From NCBI GenBank assembly GCA_035623275.1, contig DASPTT010000086.1, positions 1-35,310 on the forward strand: DNA of 35,310 nucleotides, written 5' to 3'. This DNA is from DASPTT01 sp035623275 (lineage in GTDB: Bacteria; Actinomycetota; Acidimicrobiia; Acidimicrobiales; UBA8190). Shown here piece by piece: positions 1 through 7,940 of this stretch. Position 1 is the first letter of the stretch. Each line of letters starts with the position of its first letter. Position numbers and translations under genes: made by a program. The notes beneath the pieces are model-generated. The model searched no databases. It saw only the letters and a program-made list of their open reading frames with translations, and was not told where the DNA came from.

Positions 1-28
1 GGTGGACGGCGGGTACTCCGCACCCTGA
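1..28 (+). CDS. C-terminal end of a probable SDR oxidoreductase (partial)
   Basis: Only the last eight codons lie in the window. They read VDGGYSAP and then TGA at 26-28. The V-D-G-G-Y-S-A ending is the usual C-terminus of classical short-chain dehydrogenases, where this segment follows the last strand of the Rossmann fold. The gene enters from the left edge and ends eight bases before the stop of the convergent TetR gene. The family call rests on this short tail alone, and the substrate cannot be judged. Confidence 0.55.
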
Positions 29-36
29 CCCGGGAG

Positions 37-645
37 TCACCCCCTGCCGGACTCGATGCCGCGCATGAAGATGTCGGCGAACGGCTTGGCCACGTCGCGG
101 GCGGACAGGCGCCCCCCCGGCCGCAGCCAGAGGTACGTGTAATTGTGCATGCCGAACCACGCTCGGGTCGTCAGCCACGGGTCGAGATCGCCACGGAACT
201 CGCCTGACTCGACGCCGGCCCGGATGACGTCCTCGATCCGCCGTTCGTAGTTCCGCAGCCACTCCTGGAAGCGCCGGGCGCGCTCGCCGGTGAGGGCGGG
301 GAATTCGTGCAGGAACACCCACACGTGGTCGGGGAAGCGGTGGATGACGTCGAGCAGCTCGTCGCCGAGCATGGCCAGCTGTGCCGCCGGCGACCCGCCG
401 GCCTCCGCCACGCGCGTCGCGCCCGCCGTCACCTCGTCCATGACCTGGTCGTAGATGGCGGCGAGAAGCTCCTCCTTGGAGCCGATGTAGTGGTAGAGCG
501 CGCCCTTGCCGAGGTCGTTGGCCTCGCACAGCTCGTTGATGCCGGTGGCGTGGTAGCCGCTGCGGGCGAAGATCCGGGCCGAGGTGTCGATGATGGCCTG
601 CCGGCGCGCCAGCCACTTGGGATTCCGCCGGGCGTCGTCGGGCAT
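37..645 (-). CDS. TetR/AcrR-family transcriptional regulator
   Basis: A 202-residue protein of normal TetR length. The N-terminal helix-turn-helix lies at about residues 34-53 and includes the G-K-G-A-L-Y-H-Y-I recognition-helix signature. A helical ligand-binding domain follows. The ATG at 645 was chosen because it begins the conserved part and has an AGGAGA ribosome site just upstream; the open frame continues far upstream without homology. It is divergent from the acyl-CoA ligase at 739. The 93-base gap holds an imperfect palindrome, so it probably represses itself and the ligase/dioxygenase pair. The inducer is probably an acyl-CoA or lipid, inferred from the neighbours only. Confidence 0.88.
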   Translation of the reverse strand: MPDDARRNPKWLARRQAIIDTSARIFARSGYHATGINELCEANDLGKGALYHYIGSKEELLAAIYDQVMDEVTAGATRVAEAGGSPAAQLAMLGDELLDVIHRFPDHVWVFLHEFPALTGERARRFQEWLRNYERRIEDVIRAGVESGEFRGDLDPWLTTRAWFGMHNYTYLWLRPGGRLSARDVAKPFADIFMRGIESGRG

Positions 646-690
646 CGGGATCTCCTGCCAGGCGGGGCGTGCCGCCGCCGCCGTGGTTAG

Positions 691-704
691 ACTGACTGGT
701 CGGT
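691..704. promoter_or_regulatory. Putative TetR operator (imperfect palindrome)
   Basis: The sequence is ACTGACT/GGTCGGT, two 7-base half-sites that match at 5 of 7 paired positions. It lies in the divergent gap between the TetR gene and the acyl-CoA ligase. GAC-GGTC type palindromes are common TetR operators. Binding is inferred from position and symmetry. Confidence 0.45.
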
Positions 705-738
705 ACAAAGTCTGCCACGATCCGGGAGGAGGAAGGCG

Positions 739-2274
739 ATGCCGGCGGACCTGAACTGGTTCACCGTGCTCGCCCACCACGCGGCCCGGACGCCCGACCA
801 GCCCATGACCGTCTTCGAGGGCGAGTCCGCCACCTACGGCGAGATGGCCGGGCGGGTTGCCGCGTTGGCCGGCGGGCTGGCGGAGCGGGGCGTCGGCCGG
901 GGCGACGTCGTCGGCGTCCTCTCCTACAACCGCCCGGAGTTCCTCGAGACGCTCTTCGCCGCCAACTACCTGGGGGCGATCGCCATGCCGATCAATTGGC
1001 GGCTGGCCGCGCCGGAGGTCGGCTACATCCTCGAGCACTCGGAGGCCCGGGCCCTCGTGTGCGACGGGGCGCTCGCAGCGCTGGCCGACGAGGCCACGAA
1101 GGGCACCGAGGGCACGCTCCTGCGTGCCCTCGTCGGCGCACCCGCGCCCGAGGGGTGGACCGCGCTGGAGGAGCTCCGGACGAGCGCTGCCGTCCCGCCA
1201 CACGTCGTCTGCGCGGCCGACGACGTCCACCGGCTGATGTACACGTCGGGCACGACCGGGCATCCGAAGGGAGTCATGATCACGCACGCCAACCTGGCGT
1301 GGAAGAACCTGGCGCACCTGACGGAGTTCGGGTTCACGAGCGCCGATCTCGGGCTCGCGTGCGGGCCGCTCTACCACGTGGGCGCGCTCGACCTGACGAC
1401 GACGTCGCTCGTCGCCGCCGGTGCCACGGTCCTCCTGCACCGGGCGTTCGACGCGGCCACCGTCGTCGACGAGCTCGAGCGGTCCCGGGTCACCACCGTG
1501 TGGCTGGCCCCGGCCATGGTGAACGCGATCATGGCCTTGCCCGGCATCGAAGAGCGCGACCTTTCTTCGGTGCGCGTCGTGATCAACGGCGGGGAGAAGA
1601 TGCCGATCCCGCTCATCGAGCGCGTCCAGCGGACCTTCCCATCGGCCTGGTTCGCCGACGCCTACGGCCTCACCGAGACCGTCTCGGGCGACACCTTCCT
1701 CGATCGCGACAGCATCGTGACCAAGCTCGGCAGCGTCGGCCGTCCCTGCGTCTACCTCGACCTCGACATCTGGGACGAGCACGGCAGGCCCGTGGCAGCC
1801 GGTGAGCGGGGCGAGATCGTCATGCGGGGCCCGAAGGTGTTCAAGGGGTATTGGCGGGACCCCGATGCCACGGCCGCTGCCTTCGCCGGCGGCTGGTTCC
1901 ACACCGGCGACATCGGCGTGCGTGACGACGACGGCTACCTCTTCATCGTCGACCGCCTCAAGGACATGATCGTCTCGGGCGGGGAGAACATCGCCGGATC
2001 CGAGGTCGAGCGGGTGCTCTACGAGCACGAGGCCGTGCTCGAGGCGGCCGTGGTGGGCCGGCCCGACGACCGTTGGGGAGAGGTCCCGGTGGCCTTCGTG
2101 GCGCTGCGCCCGGGTGCCGCGGCGAGCACCGACGACCTGATCGAGCACTGCCGGGCCCGGATGGCGCGCTTCAAGGTCCCCAAGGAGATCACTTTCGTCG
2201 AGTCGCTGCCCCGCAACCCGTCGGGCAAGGTGCTCAAGCGGGAGCTCCGGCAGGGGCCGGCCGGAACCACTTGA
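739..2274 (+). CDS. Acyl-CoA synthetase (AMP-dependent ligase, FadD-like)
   Basis: This 511-residue member of the ANL adenylating superfamily activates a carboxylic acid to its acyl-CoA through an acyl-AMP. Visible motifs, in order: the phosphate-binding loop YTSGTTGHPKG (168-178), the A5 motif YGLTET (309-314), TGD (389-391), the hinge region around D405-R406-K408, and the C-terminal P-S-G-K with catalytic Lys497. Length is normal for medium/long-chain or steroid-side-chain ligases. The ATG follows a GGGAGGAGGAAGG ribosome site. It appears to be in an operon with the TauD-like dioxygenase (23-base gap) and is divergent from TetR. The true acid substrate cannot be read from sequence. Confidence 0.92.
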   Translation: MPADLNWFTVLAHHAARTPDQPMTVFEGESATYGEMAGRVAALAGGLAERGVGRGDVVGVLSYNRPEFLETLFAANYLGAIAMPINWRLAAPEVGYILEHSEARALVCDGALAALADEATKGTEGTLLRALVGAPAPEGWTALEELRTSAAVPPHVVCAADDVHRLMYTSGTTGHPKGVMITHANLAWKNLAHLTEFGFTSADLGLACGPLYHVGALDLTTTSLVAAGATVLLHRAFDAATVVDELERSRVTTVWLAPAMVNAIMALPGIEERDLSSVRVVINGGEKMPIPLIERVQRTFPSAWFADAYGLTETVSGDTFLDRDSIVTKLGSVGRPCVYLDLDIWDEHGRPVAAGERGEIVMRGPKVFKGYWRDPDATAAAFAGGWFHTGDIGVRDDDGYLFIVDRLKDMIVSGGENIAGSEVERVLYEHEAVLEAAVVGRPDDRWGEVPVAFVALRPGAAASTDDLIEHCRARMARFKVPKEITFVESLPRNPSGKVLKRELRQGPAGTT

Positions 2275-2297
2275 GGATCCCGAGGCAGGAGGACGCG

Positions 2298-3131
2298 ATG
2301 ACGCAGGCCGTCGAAACCGCGAAGCTCACCGACAGGGTCGGCGCCGAGGTGCTCGGGGTCGACGTGGACCAGATGCTGCGCGACGAGGCGCTACCGGCGC
2401 AGATCCTCGAGGCGCTCGAGGCCGACGGCGTGCTGGTGTTCCGCGACCTCCACATCGACGACGCGGCCCAGGTGGCGTTCAGCAAGCGGCTCGGCCGGGT
2501 CGAGGTGTTCGGCACCGGCGAATTCCCCGAGATCTTCCTCGTCACCCTCGACCCGGCCAGGAACCGTGCCGCCGCGTACCTCCGTGGCACGTTCGACTGG
2601 CACATCGACGGCCTCACCGACGACATCCCGATCATGGCCACCCTGCTCAGCGCCCACGGTGTGGCCGACACGGGGGGCGAGACCGAGTTCGCCAGCACGT
2701 ACGCCGCGTACGACGAGCTGACCGACGAGGAGAAGCAGCGGCTCGAGTCGATACGGGTGGTGCACTCGATCGAGGCCGCCCAGCGGCGCCTGGTGCCTGA
2801 CCCCAGCCCGGACCAGGTGGCGATGTGGCGCCGGCGTCCGGCCAAGGAGCAGCCGCTCATCTGGTGCCACCGCAGTGGGCGGCGGTCGGTGGTGCTCGGC
2901 CCGACGGCCGACCACGTGGTGGGGATGCGTGCCGAGGAGGGCCAGGCGCTGCTCGGCGACATCCTGGCTCGGGCCACCGCCCCAGAGCGCGTCTACCGCC
3001 ATGTCTGGAAGGTCGGCGACATGGTCATCTGGGACAACCGGGGTGTGCTGCACCGCGCCCTCCCCTACGACCCGGCCTCGCCCCGCGACATGCACCGCAC
3101 GACGCTCCACGGCGACGAGGCGATCGCGTAG
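2298..3131 (+). CDS. TauD/TfdA-family Fe(II)/2-oxoglutarate dioxygenase
   Basis: This 277-residue protein has the facial triad of the family: H102-x-D104 (in WHIDG) and His252 (in DNRGVLHRA). The 2-oxoglutarate-binding Arg is R267 in MHRTTLHG. The TGGETEFAS segment at 125-133 is also typical. Such enzymes hydroxylate a substrate while decarboxylating 2-oxoglutarate, often cleaving sulfonates, ethers or carnitine-like compounds. The ATG at 2298 has a GGAGG ribosome site; the reading frame runs upstream but overlaps the ligase. It is the second gene of the ligase operon, so it may prepare or process the same substrate. Substrate unknown. Confidence 0.88.
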   Translation: MTQAVETAKLTDRVGAEVLGVDVDQMLRDEALPAQILEALEADGVLVFRDLHIDDAAQVAFSKRLGRVEVFGTGEFPEIFLVTLDPARNRAAAYLRGTFDWHIDGLTDDIPIMATLLSAHGVADTGGETEFASTYAAYDELTDEEKQRLESIRVVHSIEAAQRRLVPDPSPDQVAMWRRRPAKEQPLIWCHRSGRRSVVLGPTADHVVGMRAEEGQALLGDILARATAPERVYRHVWKVGDMVIWDNRGVLHRALPYDPASPRDMHRTTLHGDEAIA

Positions 3132-3162
3132 GCGGGAGCACAGCGGGAGGCGTCGGCGGGCC

Positions 3163-3771
3163 TCAGCCGCCCGCGCTCGGTGCCGCCAGGGTGTCGATGA
3201 GCCGCTCGACGAAGGCGAGTGTCTCGTCGTGGCCGGTGGTGACCCCGAGGGCGCGCTCGAGCGACAGCACCTGGGTGAGGCCGGTCATGAGCACCAGGGC
3301 GGCGACCGGGGGGAGGCCGCCGGGGAGGCCGCCACGCTCGTCGACGGACTTCCGCAACGCGGCCAGCTGCATGGCCCGGAAGCGCTCGGCGTAGCGGGCC
3401 ACCTCGGCGCGAATGGCCTCGTGCCGGTTGGCCAGCGCCACGAACTCGACGTTGAACGCGGCCCCGCGCAGGTCGGCGTTGAGCTGCCACAGGGTGCGCA
3501 GCGAGCCGTCCTCGGAAAGGGCCCGCTCGGCTCGGGCCAGGTTCTCGTCGGCCCGGCGCCGGAAGACCTCGAGGAAGAGGTCCTCCATCGACCGGAAGTA
3601 GTAGTGGACGAGCTGGGGCTTGAGCCCGGCCCTGGCGCCCACCCGGCGGGAGGTGACCGCCGCGTGGCCCTCCTCGAGGAGAAGCTGCTCGGCGGCGTCG
3701 ACGAGTTGCGACCGGGTCTTGGAGGTGGCGGCACCGATGCGCCGGGCCGGGACCGTGGGGGTGCTCGCCAC
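3163..3771 (-). CDS. TetR-family transcriptional regulator
   Basis: About 202 residues. The helix-turn-helix is at about 38-58 (V-T-S-R-R-V-G-A-R-A-G-L, then H-Y-Y-F). The rest is the helical ligand-binding domain. There is no in-frame ATG near the conserved start. GTG at 3771 is used here; GTG at 3777 is equally possible, and neither has a clear ribosome site. It ends convergently with the dioxygenase and is divergent from the P450 at 3889. The 117-base gap between them holds an 18-base perfect palindrome, so it most likely controls the P450/SDR operon. Confidence 0.83.
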   Translation of the reverse strand: MASTPTVPARRIGAATSKTRSQLVDAAEQLLLEEGHAAVTSRRVGARAGLKPQLVHYYFRSMEDLFLEVFRRRADENLARAERALSEDGSLRTLWQLNADLRGAAFNVEFVALANRHEAIRAEVARYAERFRAMQLAALRKSVDERGGLPGGLPPVAALVLMTGLTQVLSLERALGVTTGHDETLAFVERLIDTLAAPSAGG

Positions 3772-3824
3772 CCTCACAACTTGCCACGACCGGCGGCCCG
3801 ATGCTAAGCAACTGCCAAAATTCT

Positions 3825-3842
3825 GCTGTGCGGCCGCACAGC
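3825..3842. promoter_or_regulatory. 18-base perfect palindrome, putative TetR operator
   Basis: GCTGTGCGG/CCGCACAGC is perfectly self-complementary over 18 bases. It sits in the divergent gap between the TetR gene and the P450 gene, next to a locally A/T-richer stretch (3801-3824) where promoters are expected. A terminator role is unlikely because no gene ends here. Confidence 0.55.
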
Positions 3843-3888
3843 CAGGGGGCGCCTGGTACGGCCGCGGGCGCCCGGGAAGGAGCGGGGC

Positions 3889-5178
3889 ATGCGCGACTGG
3901 AAGACCGTCGACTTCTTCTCCGACGCGGACCTCGTGGACGACCCCTACCCCTACTTCGACTCTCTGCGCGCCGAGTCGCCGGTGCTGCGGCTTCCGAGCG
4001 GCATCGTGGCCGTGACCGGCTTCGACGAGGCCAGCGAGGTCTACCTCGACGGGTCCAACTTCTCGTCGTGCAACTCGGTCATCGGCCCCTTCGCCCAATT
4101 CCCCGTCCCCCTCGAAGGTGACGACGTGGGCGAGATCATCGACACGTACCGGGACCACCTCCCCATGTTCGAGCACATGGTCACCATGGACCCCCCGGCC
4201 CACACGCGGGAACGGGCGCTGCTCATGCGGCTCATCACCTCGCGCAAGCTCAAGGACAACGAGGACTTCATGTACCGGCTGTCCGACCAGCTGCTCGACG
4301 AGTTCGTCGCCGATGGCCGCTGCGAGTTCATCAGCGCCTACTCCCAGCCCTTCGCCATGCTGGTGGTGGCCGACCTGCTGGGGGTGCCCGAGGAGGACCA
4401 CCAGCGCTTCCGCGAGGGCTTCGGGTTGAGCCCCACCCCCGGCAAGGTGGGCGGCGGCGCGGCCGGCGCCGGGGCCGACAACCTCAATCCGCTGTCGTGG
4501 CTGGACGACTGGTTCGCCGAGTACATCGAGGACCGCCGCCGGACGCCGCGCAAGGACGTCCTCACCGACCTGGCCCTCGCCACCTATCCCGACGGCACGC
4601 TGCCCGAGGTGACGAACGTGGTCCGCACCGCCACGTTCCTGTTCGCGGCAGGGCAGGAGACGACGGCCCGCCTGCTGGCCGTGGCCCTCAAGTACCTGGG
4701 TGAGCGTCCCGAGCTCCAGGACCGGCTGCGAGAGCATCCCGATCTCATCCAGACCTTCATCGAGGAGGCGCTGCGCATCGAGAGCCCGGTGAAGGCCGAC
4801 TTCCGCCTGACCCGCAAGAAGGTGACCATCGGCGATGTCGACGTCGCCGCCGGCACGCCCGTGATGTTGCTCAACGGCGCGGCCAACCGTGACCCTCGGC
4901 GCTTCGAGTGCCCGGCCGAGTTCCAGGCCGATCGCGCCAACGCCCGGGCCCACATGGCCTTCGGACGGGGCAACCACACCTGCCCGGGCGGGCCGCTGGC
5001 CCGGGCCGAGGGGCGCGTGAGCCTGGAGCGCATCCTCGACCGCCTGCGCGACATCCGGCTGTCCGAGGAGCACCACGGCCCTCCGGGCGACCGGCGCTTC
5101 CGCTACGAGCCGACGTGGGTGCTGCGCGGGCTGAGCAAGCTGTACATCGAATTCGACGCCGTGAAGGAGGCCTCATGA
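3889..5178 (+). CDS. Cytochrome P450 (bacterial class I type)
   Basis: This 429-residue soluble P450 has the I-helix oxygen-activation motif AGQETT (254-259), the ExxR pair E293/R296, and the heme loop FGRGNHTCPGG with Cys365 as axial ligand. It needs an external ferredoxin and reductase; a small ferredoxin is encoded at 25909. The ATG has a GGAAGGAG site. Its stop overlaps the ATG of the SDR by four bases (ATGA), implying coupled translation. It is clearly paralogous to the P450 at 7941: both carry FSSCN near residue 60 and a nearly identical GPF..F.VPLEGDDV stretch. Substrate is probably a hydrophobic terpenoid or steroid-like compound, inferred from the neighbourhood. Confidence 0.93.
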   Translation: MRDWKTVDFFSDADLVDDPYPYFDSLRAESPVLRLPSGIVAVTGFDEASEVYLDGSNFSSCNSVIGPFAQFPVPLEGDDVGEIIDTYRDHLPMFEHMVTMDPPAHTRERALLMRLITSRKLKDNEDFMYRLSDQLLDEFVADGRCEFISAYSQPFAMLVVADLLGVPEEDHQRFREGFGLSPTPGKVGGGAAGAGADNLNPLSWLDDWFAEYIEDRRRTPRKDVLTDLALATYPDGTLPEVTNVVRTATFLFAAGQETTARLLAVALKYLGERPELQDRLREHPDLIQTFIEEALRIESPVKADFRLTRKKVTIGDVDVAAGTPVMLLNGAANRDPRRFECPAEFQADRANARAHMAFGRGNHTCPGGPLARAEGRVSLERILDRLRDIRLSEEHHGPPGDRRFRYEPTWVLRGLSKLYIEFDAVKEAS

Positions 5179-5921
5179 GCAAGGTGGCGGTGGTCACGGG
5201 CGGTGCCTCGGGCATCGGGCTGGGCGTGGCCATCCGGTTCGTGGCCGACGGGCACAAGGTGGCCGTCCTCGACCGCAACCCCGACACGCTGGCGTCCGCG
5301 GCCAAGGAGCTGGAGGCGGCCGGCGGCGAGATCCTGGCCCTGGAGGTCGACGTCACCGACCGGCCCGGCGTGACCGCCGCCTTCGACCGGATCCGGGCCG
5401 AGCTCGGGCCGGTGGCGATCCTCGTCACCAGCGCGGGGATCGAGGCCTTCGACCCGATCCTCGAGATCACGCCCGAGCGCTGGGACCAGATCATCGCCGT
5501 CAACCTGACCGGCACCTTCGCCTGCGCCCAGGCGGCCATCCCGGACATGGTGGCGGCAGGCTGGGGACGCATCGTCACCATCTCCTCGCAGAGCGCCCAG
5601 TCGGGGGCGCCCAACATGGCCCACTACTCCGCGTCCAAGGGCGGGGTGATCGCCCTGACCAAGTCGCTGGCCGTCGACCTCGCCCGCCAGGGCGTCACCG
5701 TGAACACGGTCTCGCCGAGCATCGTCGACACCCCGATGGCCCGCGCCGCCACCGAGTCGGGGGACTTCCCGGGCATCGAGGCCATCGCCCCGTTCGTCCC
5801 CCTGGGCCGGGCCGGCACACCCGCCGACATCGCTGCGGCCTGCTCGTACCTCTGCTCGGAGGAGGGCGGCAGCTACATCACGGGTCAGCTCATCGCCGTG
5901 AACGGCGGCATGTACATCTGA
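5175..5921 (+). CDS. Short-chain dehydrogenase/reductase (SDR)
   Basis: A classical SDR of 248 residues. The cofactor loop is TGGASGIG (8-15). The catalytic tetrad is N110, S138, Y151 and K155 (YSASK), and the protein ends V-N-G-G-M-Y-I. Asp32 after the second strand suggests NAD(H) preference. Its ATG overlaps the P450 stop, so it probably oxidises the alcohol made by that P450 to a ketone, or reduces a related carbonyl. The coupling to the P450 is visible; the reaction sequence is inferred. Confidence 0.92.
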   Translation: MSKVAVVTGGASGIGLGVAIRFVADGHKVAVLDRNPDTLASAAKELEAAGGEILALEVDVTDRPGVTAAFDRIRAELGPVAILVTSAGIEAFDPILEITPERWDQIIAVNLTGTFACAQAAIPDMVAAGWGRIVTISSQSAQSGAPNMAHYSASKGGVIALTKSLAVDLARQGVTVNTVSPSIVDTPMARAATESGDFPGIEAIAPFVPLGRAGTPADIAAACSYLCSEEGGSYITGQLIAVNGGMYI

Positions 5922-5925
5922 ACCC

Positions 5926-5945
5926 GGCCGGGGGCCGGGGGCCGG
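5926..5945. repeat. Short G-rich tandem repeat (7-base unit, about 2.9 copies)
   Basis: GGCCGGG is repeated in the 82-base gap between the convergent SDR and TetR genes. The next bases allow a CCGGG/CCCGG hairpin. The segment may act as a bidirectional transcription end, but it has no T-run and the call is weak. Confidence 0.4.
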
Positions 5946-6003
5946 ATGCACCGGGAGGGCACCTGCGGCTGGCACCCGGCGCAAGGGCCGGCGGGATCGC
6001 CCC

Positions 6004-6636
6004 TCACCCGCCGTCCGTCGGGCACCGGCCCCGGCGGACCGCGTCGACCACCATGCCGATGACCCAGCCGATCGCCTCGATCGCCCGGTCGGGATCGAGA
6101 TCCCAGTCGCGCACCAGGCGCTCGTAGGCGGCCACGCTCCACAGGACGTCGAGCATCCCCGCCGCCATGGTGCGCTCTTCGGCGGACCACGTCGCGGTCC
6201 GGGCCGCGACCGCGTCCAACAGCGCCTCGTGCTGGCGCCGGTTGGCCTCGCCCAGCGTGGGGTCCAGCGCGGGGCGGGGTGCCAGGGGGAACGAGGCCAC
6301 GTGCTCGAAGATCCGCGTGGCCACCTCGGTGACGTCGTCGAGGGACATCCCCGCCAGCTCGATGCCCGCCTCGGTCTCGAGCTGGTGCATCACCGCGTCC
6401 CGCAGTCCCCGCTCGTTGACGAAGTGGCGGTAGACGGTGCGCTCGTTCACCCCGGCGCGCTCGGCCACGGCCCGGACCGTGAGCGCCCCCCAGTCGCGCA
6501 CGTCCGAGGCGTGCAGGAGCTCGGAGCCGGCGGTCACGATGCGCCGCCGGGTCTCGGCCGCCATCTCCCGGCGCCGGGTGCCGTCGTAGGGCCGGCGGGG
6601 GCGCCGGCCCTCCTCGGCGGCGGCCTGGCCGCTCAC
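6004..6636 (-). CDS. TetR-family transcriptional regulator, coupled to P450
   Basis: A 210-residue TetR protein. The helix-turn-helix is at about 52-71 (A-L-T-V-R-A-V-A-E-R-A-G-V-N-E-R-T-V-Y-R-H), followed by a C-terminal helical domain. The GTG at 6636 overlaps the TGA of the upstream P450 by four bases (GTGA), which argues for this start and for translational coupling. An ATG about 24 codons later is the alternative. As the second gene of a P450-TetR operon it is a likely autoregulator of its operon and of the divergent P450 at 7941. Confidence 0.85.
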   Translation of the reverse strand: MSGQAAAEEGRRPRRPYDGTRRREMAAETRRRIVTAGSELLHASDVRDWGALTVRAVAERAGVNERTVYRHFVNERGLRDAVMHQLETEAGIELAGMSLDDVTEVATRIFEHVASFPLAPRPALDPTLGEANRRQHEALLDAVAARTATWSAEERTMAAGMLDVLWSVAAYERLVRDWDLDPDRAIEAIGWVIGMVVDAVRRGRCPTDGG

Positions 6637-7832
6637 CGGATGACGACGGGCAGCCGCTCCCATCCCCTCACGGTCGAGGTGGGCGAGAGGTGCGCCTCGT
6701 CGAGGTCGACGTCCCACTCCGGGAACCGGTCGAGGAACTCCTCGAACACGATGCGGCCCTCCAGCCGGGCGAGCGCCGCCCCCAGGCAGAGGTGGATGCC
6801 CTGCCCGAAGGTGAGCGTCCGGCGGTTGTCGCGCCAGATGTCGAAGCGGTCGCCGTCGGGGAACCGGCGGTCGTCGCGGTTCGCCGACGCCACCAGGAAG
6901 ATCATCACGCTGCCCTCGGGGACGGTCCGGCCCTGGACCTCCACGTCCTTGGCCACGTAGCGGGCCATGTGGTGCGCGGGCGGCTCGAAGCGGAGGACCT
7001 CCTCGATCATCCCGGGGACGAGGGATCGGTCCTCGACCACGGCGCGCCGCTGGTCCGGGTGCTCGGCCAGGACCTTGGCGCTCCAGCCGATCAGCCGGTT
7101 CGTCGTCTCGTTGCCGGCGCCCGAGACGACCTCCAGATAGGTCAGGAGCTCCTGGCGGTCCAATCGGCGCCGGGTGCCCGTCTCGTCGACGAACTCGGCC
7201 TGGAGCAGGTCCGTCATCAGGTCGTCCGAGGGGTGCTCGACGCGCCAGTCGATGTACTCGGCGAACACCTCGCCGCTGAGGAGCCGCTCGCTCGAGACCT
7301 GCATCGGCTTCCCCTCCTCGGTGCGCAGGTTGGCGTCGGCGTGGTCGCGGATCGCCTCCTGATCGGCCTCGGGGATCCCCAGCAGCATGCTGATCGTCTT
7401 CATCGGGACCTGGGCCCCGAGCTCGGCGATGATGTCGAAGCGGTCGGCTCCCACCAGCGGGTCGAGGCACTGGACGCAGAACTGCCGCACCTTGTCCTCG
7501 AGCTCGGCCACCCGCCGGGGGGAGAACACCCGGTTCATGAGCCGCCGGTGGATGGTGTGCGCCGGAGGGTCCTCGAAGATGAACACGCCGGGCGGCAGCT
7601 CGATCTCCGCCCGGATGAGCTCGAGGATCCCGCCCCGCCCCGAGATGAACGTCGCAGGATCCATGAGTCCCCGTTCGACGTCCTCGGCCCGGGTCACCGC
7701 GAAGAAGTCGTGGACCGCGTTGTAGTAGAGGGGGGCCTCCTTCCGCATGCGCCGGTAGACCGGGTACGGGTCGGCGATGATGCCGACGTCGTAGGGGTCG
7801 TAGTAGACGTCGCTCGCGTTCTCGCTTCTCAT
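6633..7832 (-). CDS. Cytochrome P450
   Basis: This 399-residue P450 has AGNETT in the I-helix (239-244), E278/R281 of ExxR, and the heme loop FGQGIHLCLG with Cys349. The sequence type (G-N-E-T-T, then H-L-C-L-G-A-A-L-A-R) is common in actinobacterial sterol/fatty-acid/terpene P450s. It differs clearly from the two paralogous P450s at 3889 and 7941. The ATG at 7832 lies a few bases after a predicted promoter, giving a very short leader. A GTG four codons upstream is possible. The TetR gene follows with a 4-base overlap. Substrate unknown. Confidence 0.92.
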   Translation of the reverse strand: MRSENASDVYYDPYDVGIIADPYPVYRRMRKEAPLYYNAVHDFFAVTRAEDVERGLMDPATFISGRGGILELIRAEIELPPGVFIFEDPPAHTIHRRLMNRVFSPRRVAELEDKVRQFCVQCLDPLVGADRFDIIAELGAQVPMKTISMLLGIPEADQEAIRDHADANLRTEEGKPMQVSSERLLSGEVFAEYIDWRVEHPSDDLMTDLLQAEFVDETGTRRRLDRQELLTYLEVVSGAGNETTNRLIGWSAKVLAEHPDQRRAVVEDRSLVPGMIEEVLRFEPPAHHMARYVAKDVEVQGRTVPEGSVMIFLVASANRDDRRFPDGDRFDIWRDNRRTLTFGQGIHLCLGAALARLEGRIVFEEFLDRFPEWDVDLDEAHLSPTSTVRGWERLPVVIR

Positions 7833-7846
7833 CGGGCACCCCACGG

Positions 7847-7876
7847 CATATATTGGTGCCAGAAATATGACATCAA
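7847..7876 (-). promoter_or_regulatory. Predicted promoter with inverted repeat for the P450-TetR operon
   Basis: On the minus strand, TTGATG (7871-7876) and TATATG (7847-7852) are separated by 18 bases. The start would fall about 8 bases before the P450 ATG. The same A/T-rich island carries an inverted repeat, CATAT-N13-ATATG (7847-7869), which could be the operator of the coupled TetR. This is the only clearly A/T-rich patch in the 108-base divergent gap. Confidence 0.4.
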
Positions 7877-7940
7877 ATCTCGCCGGCGGGCAAGCGGCGA
7901 CGCATGCCGGGAACGCGTCTCGAGGGAGGGCTGAGCTGCC

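Noticed and set aside
646..2148. Upstream extension of the first TetR frame to about 700 residues
   Set aside because: The extension is antisense to the acyl-CoA ligase and has no recognisable domain; ATG 645 has its own ribosome site.
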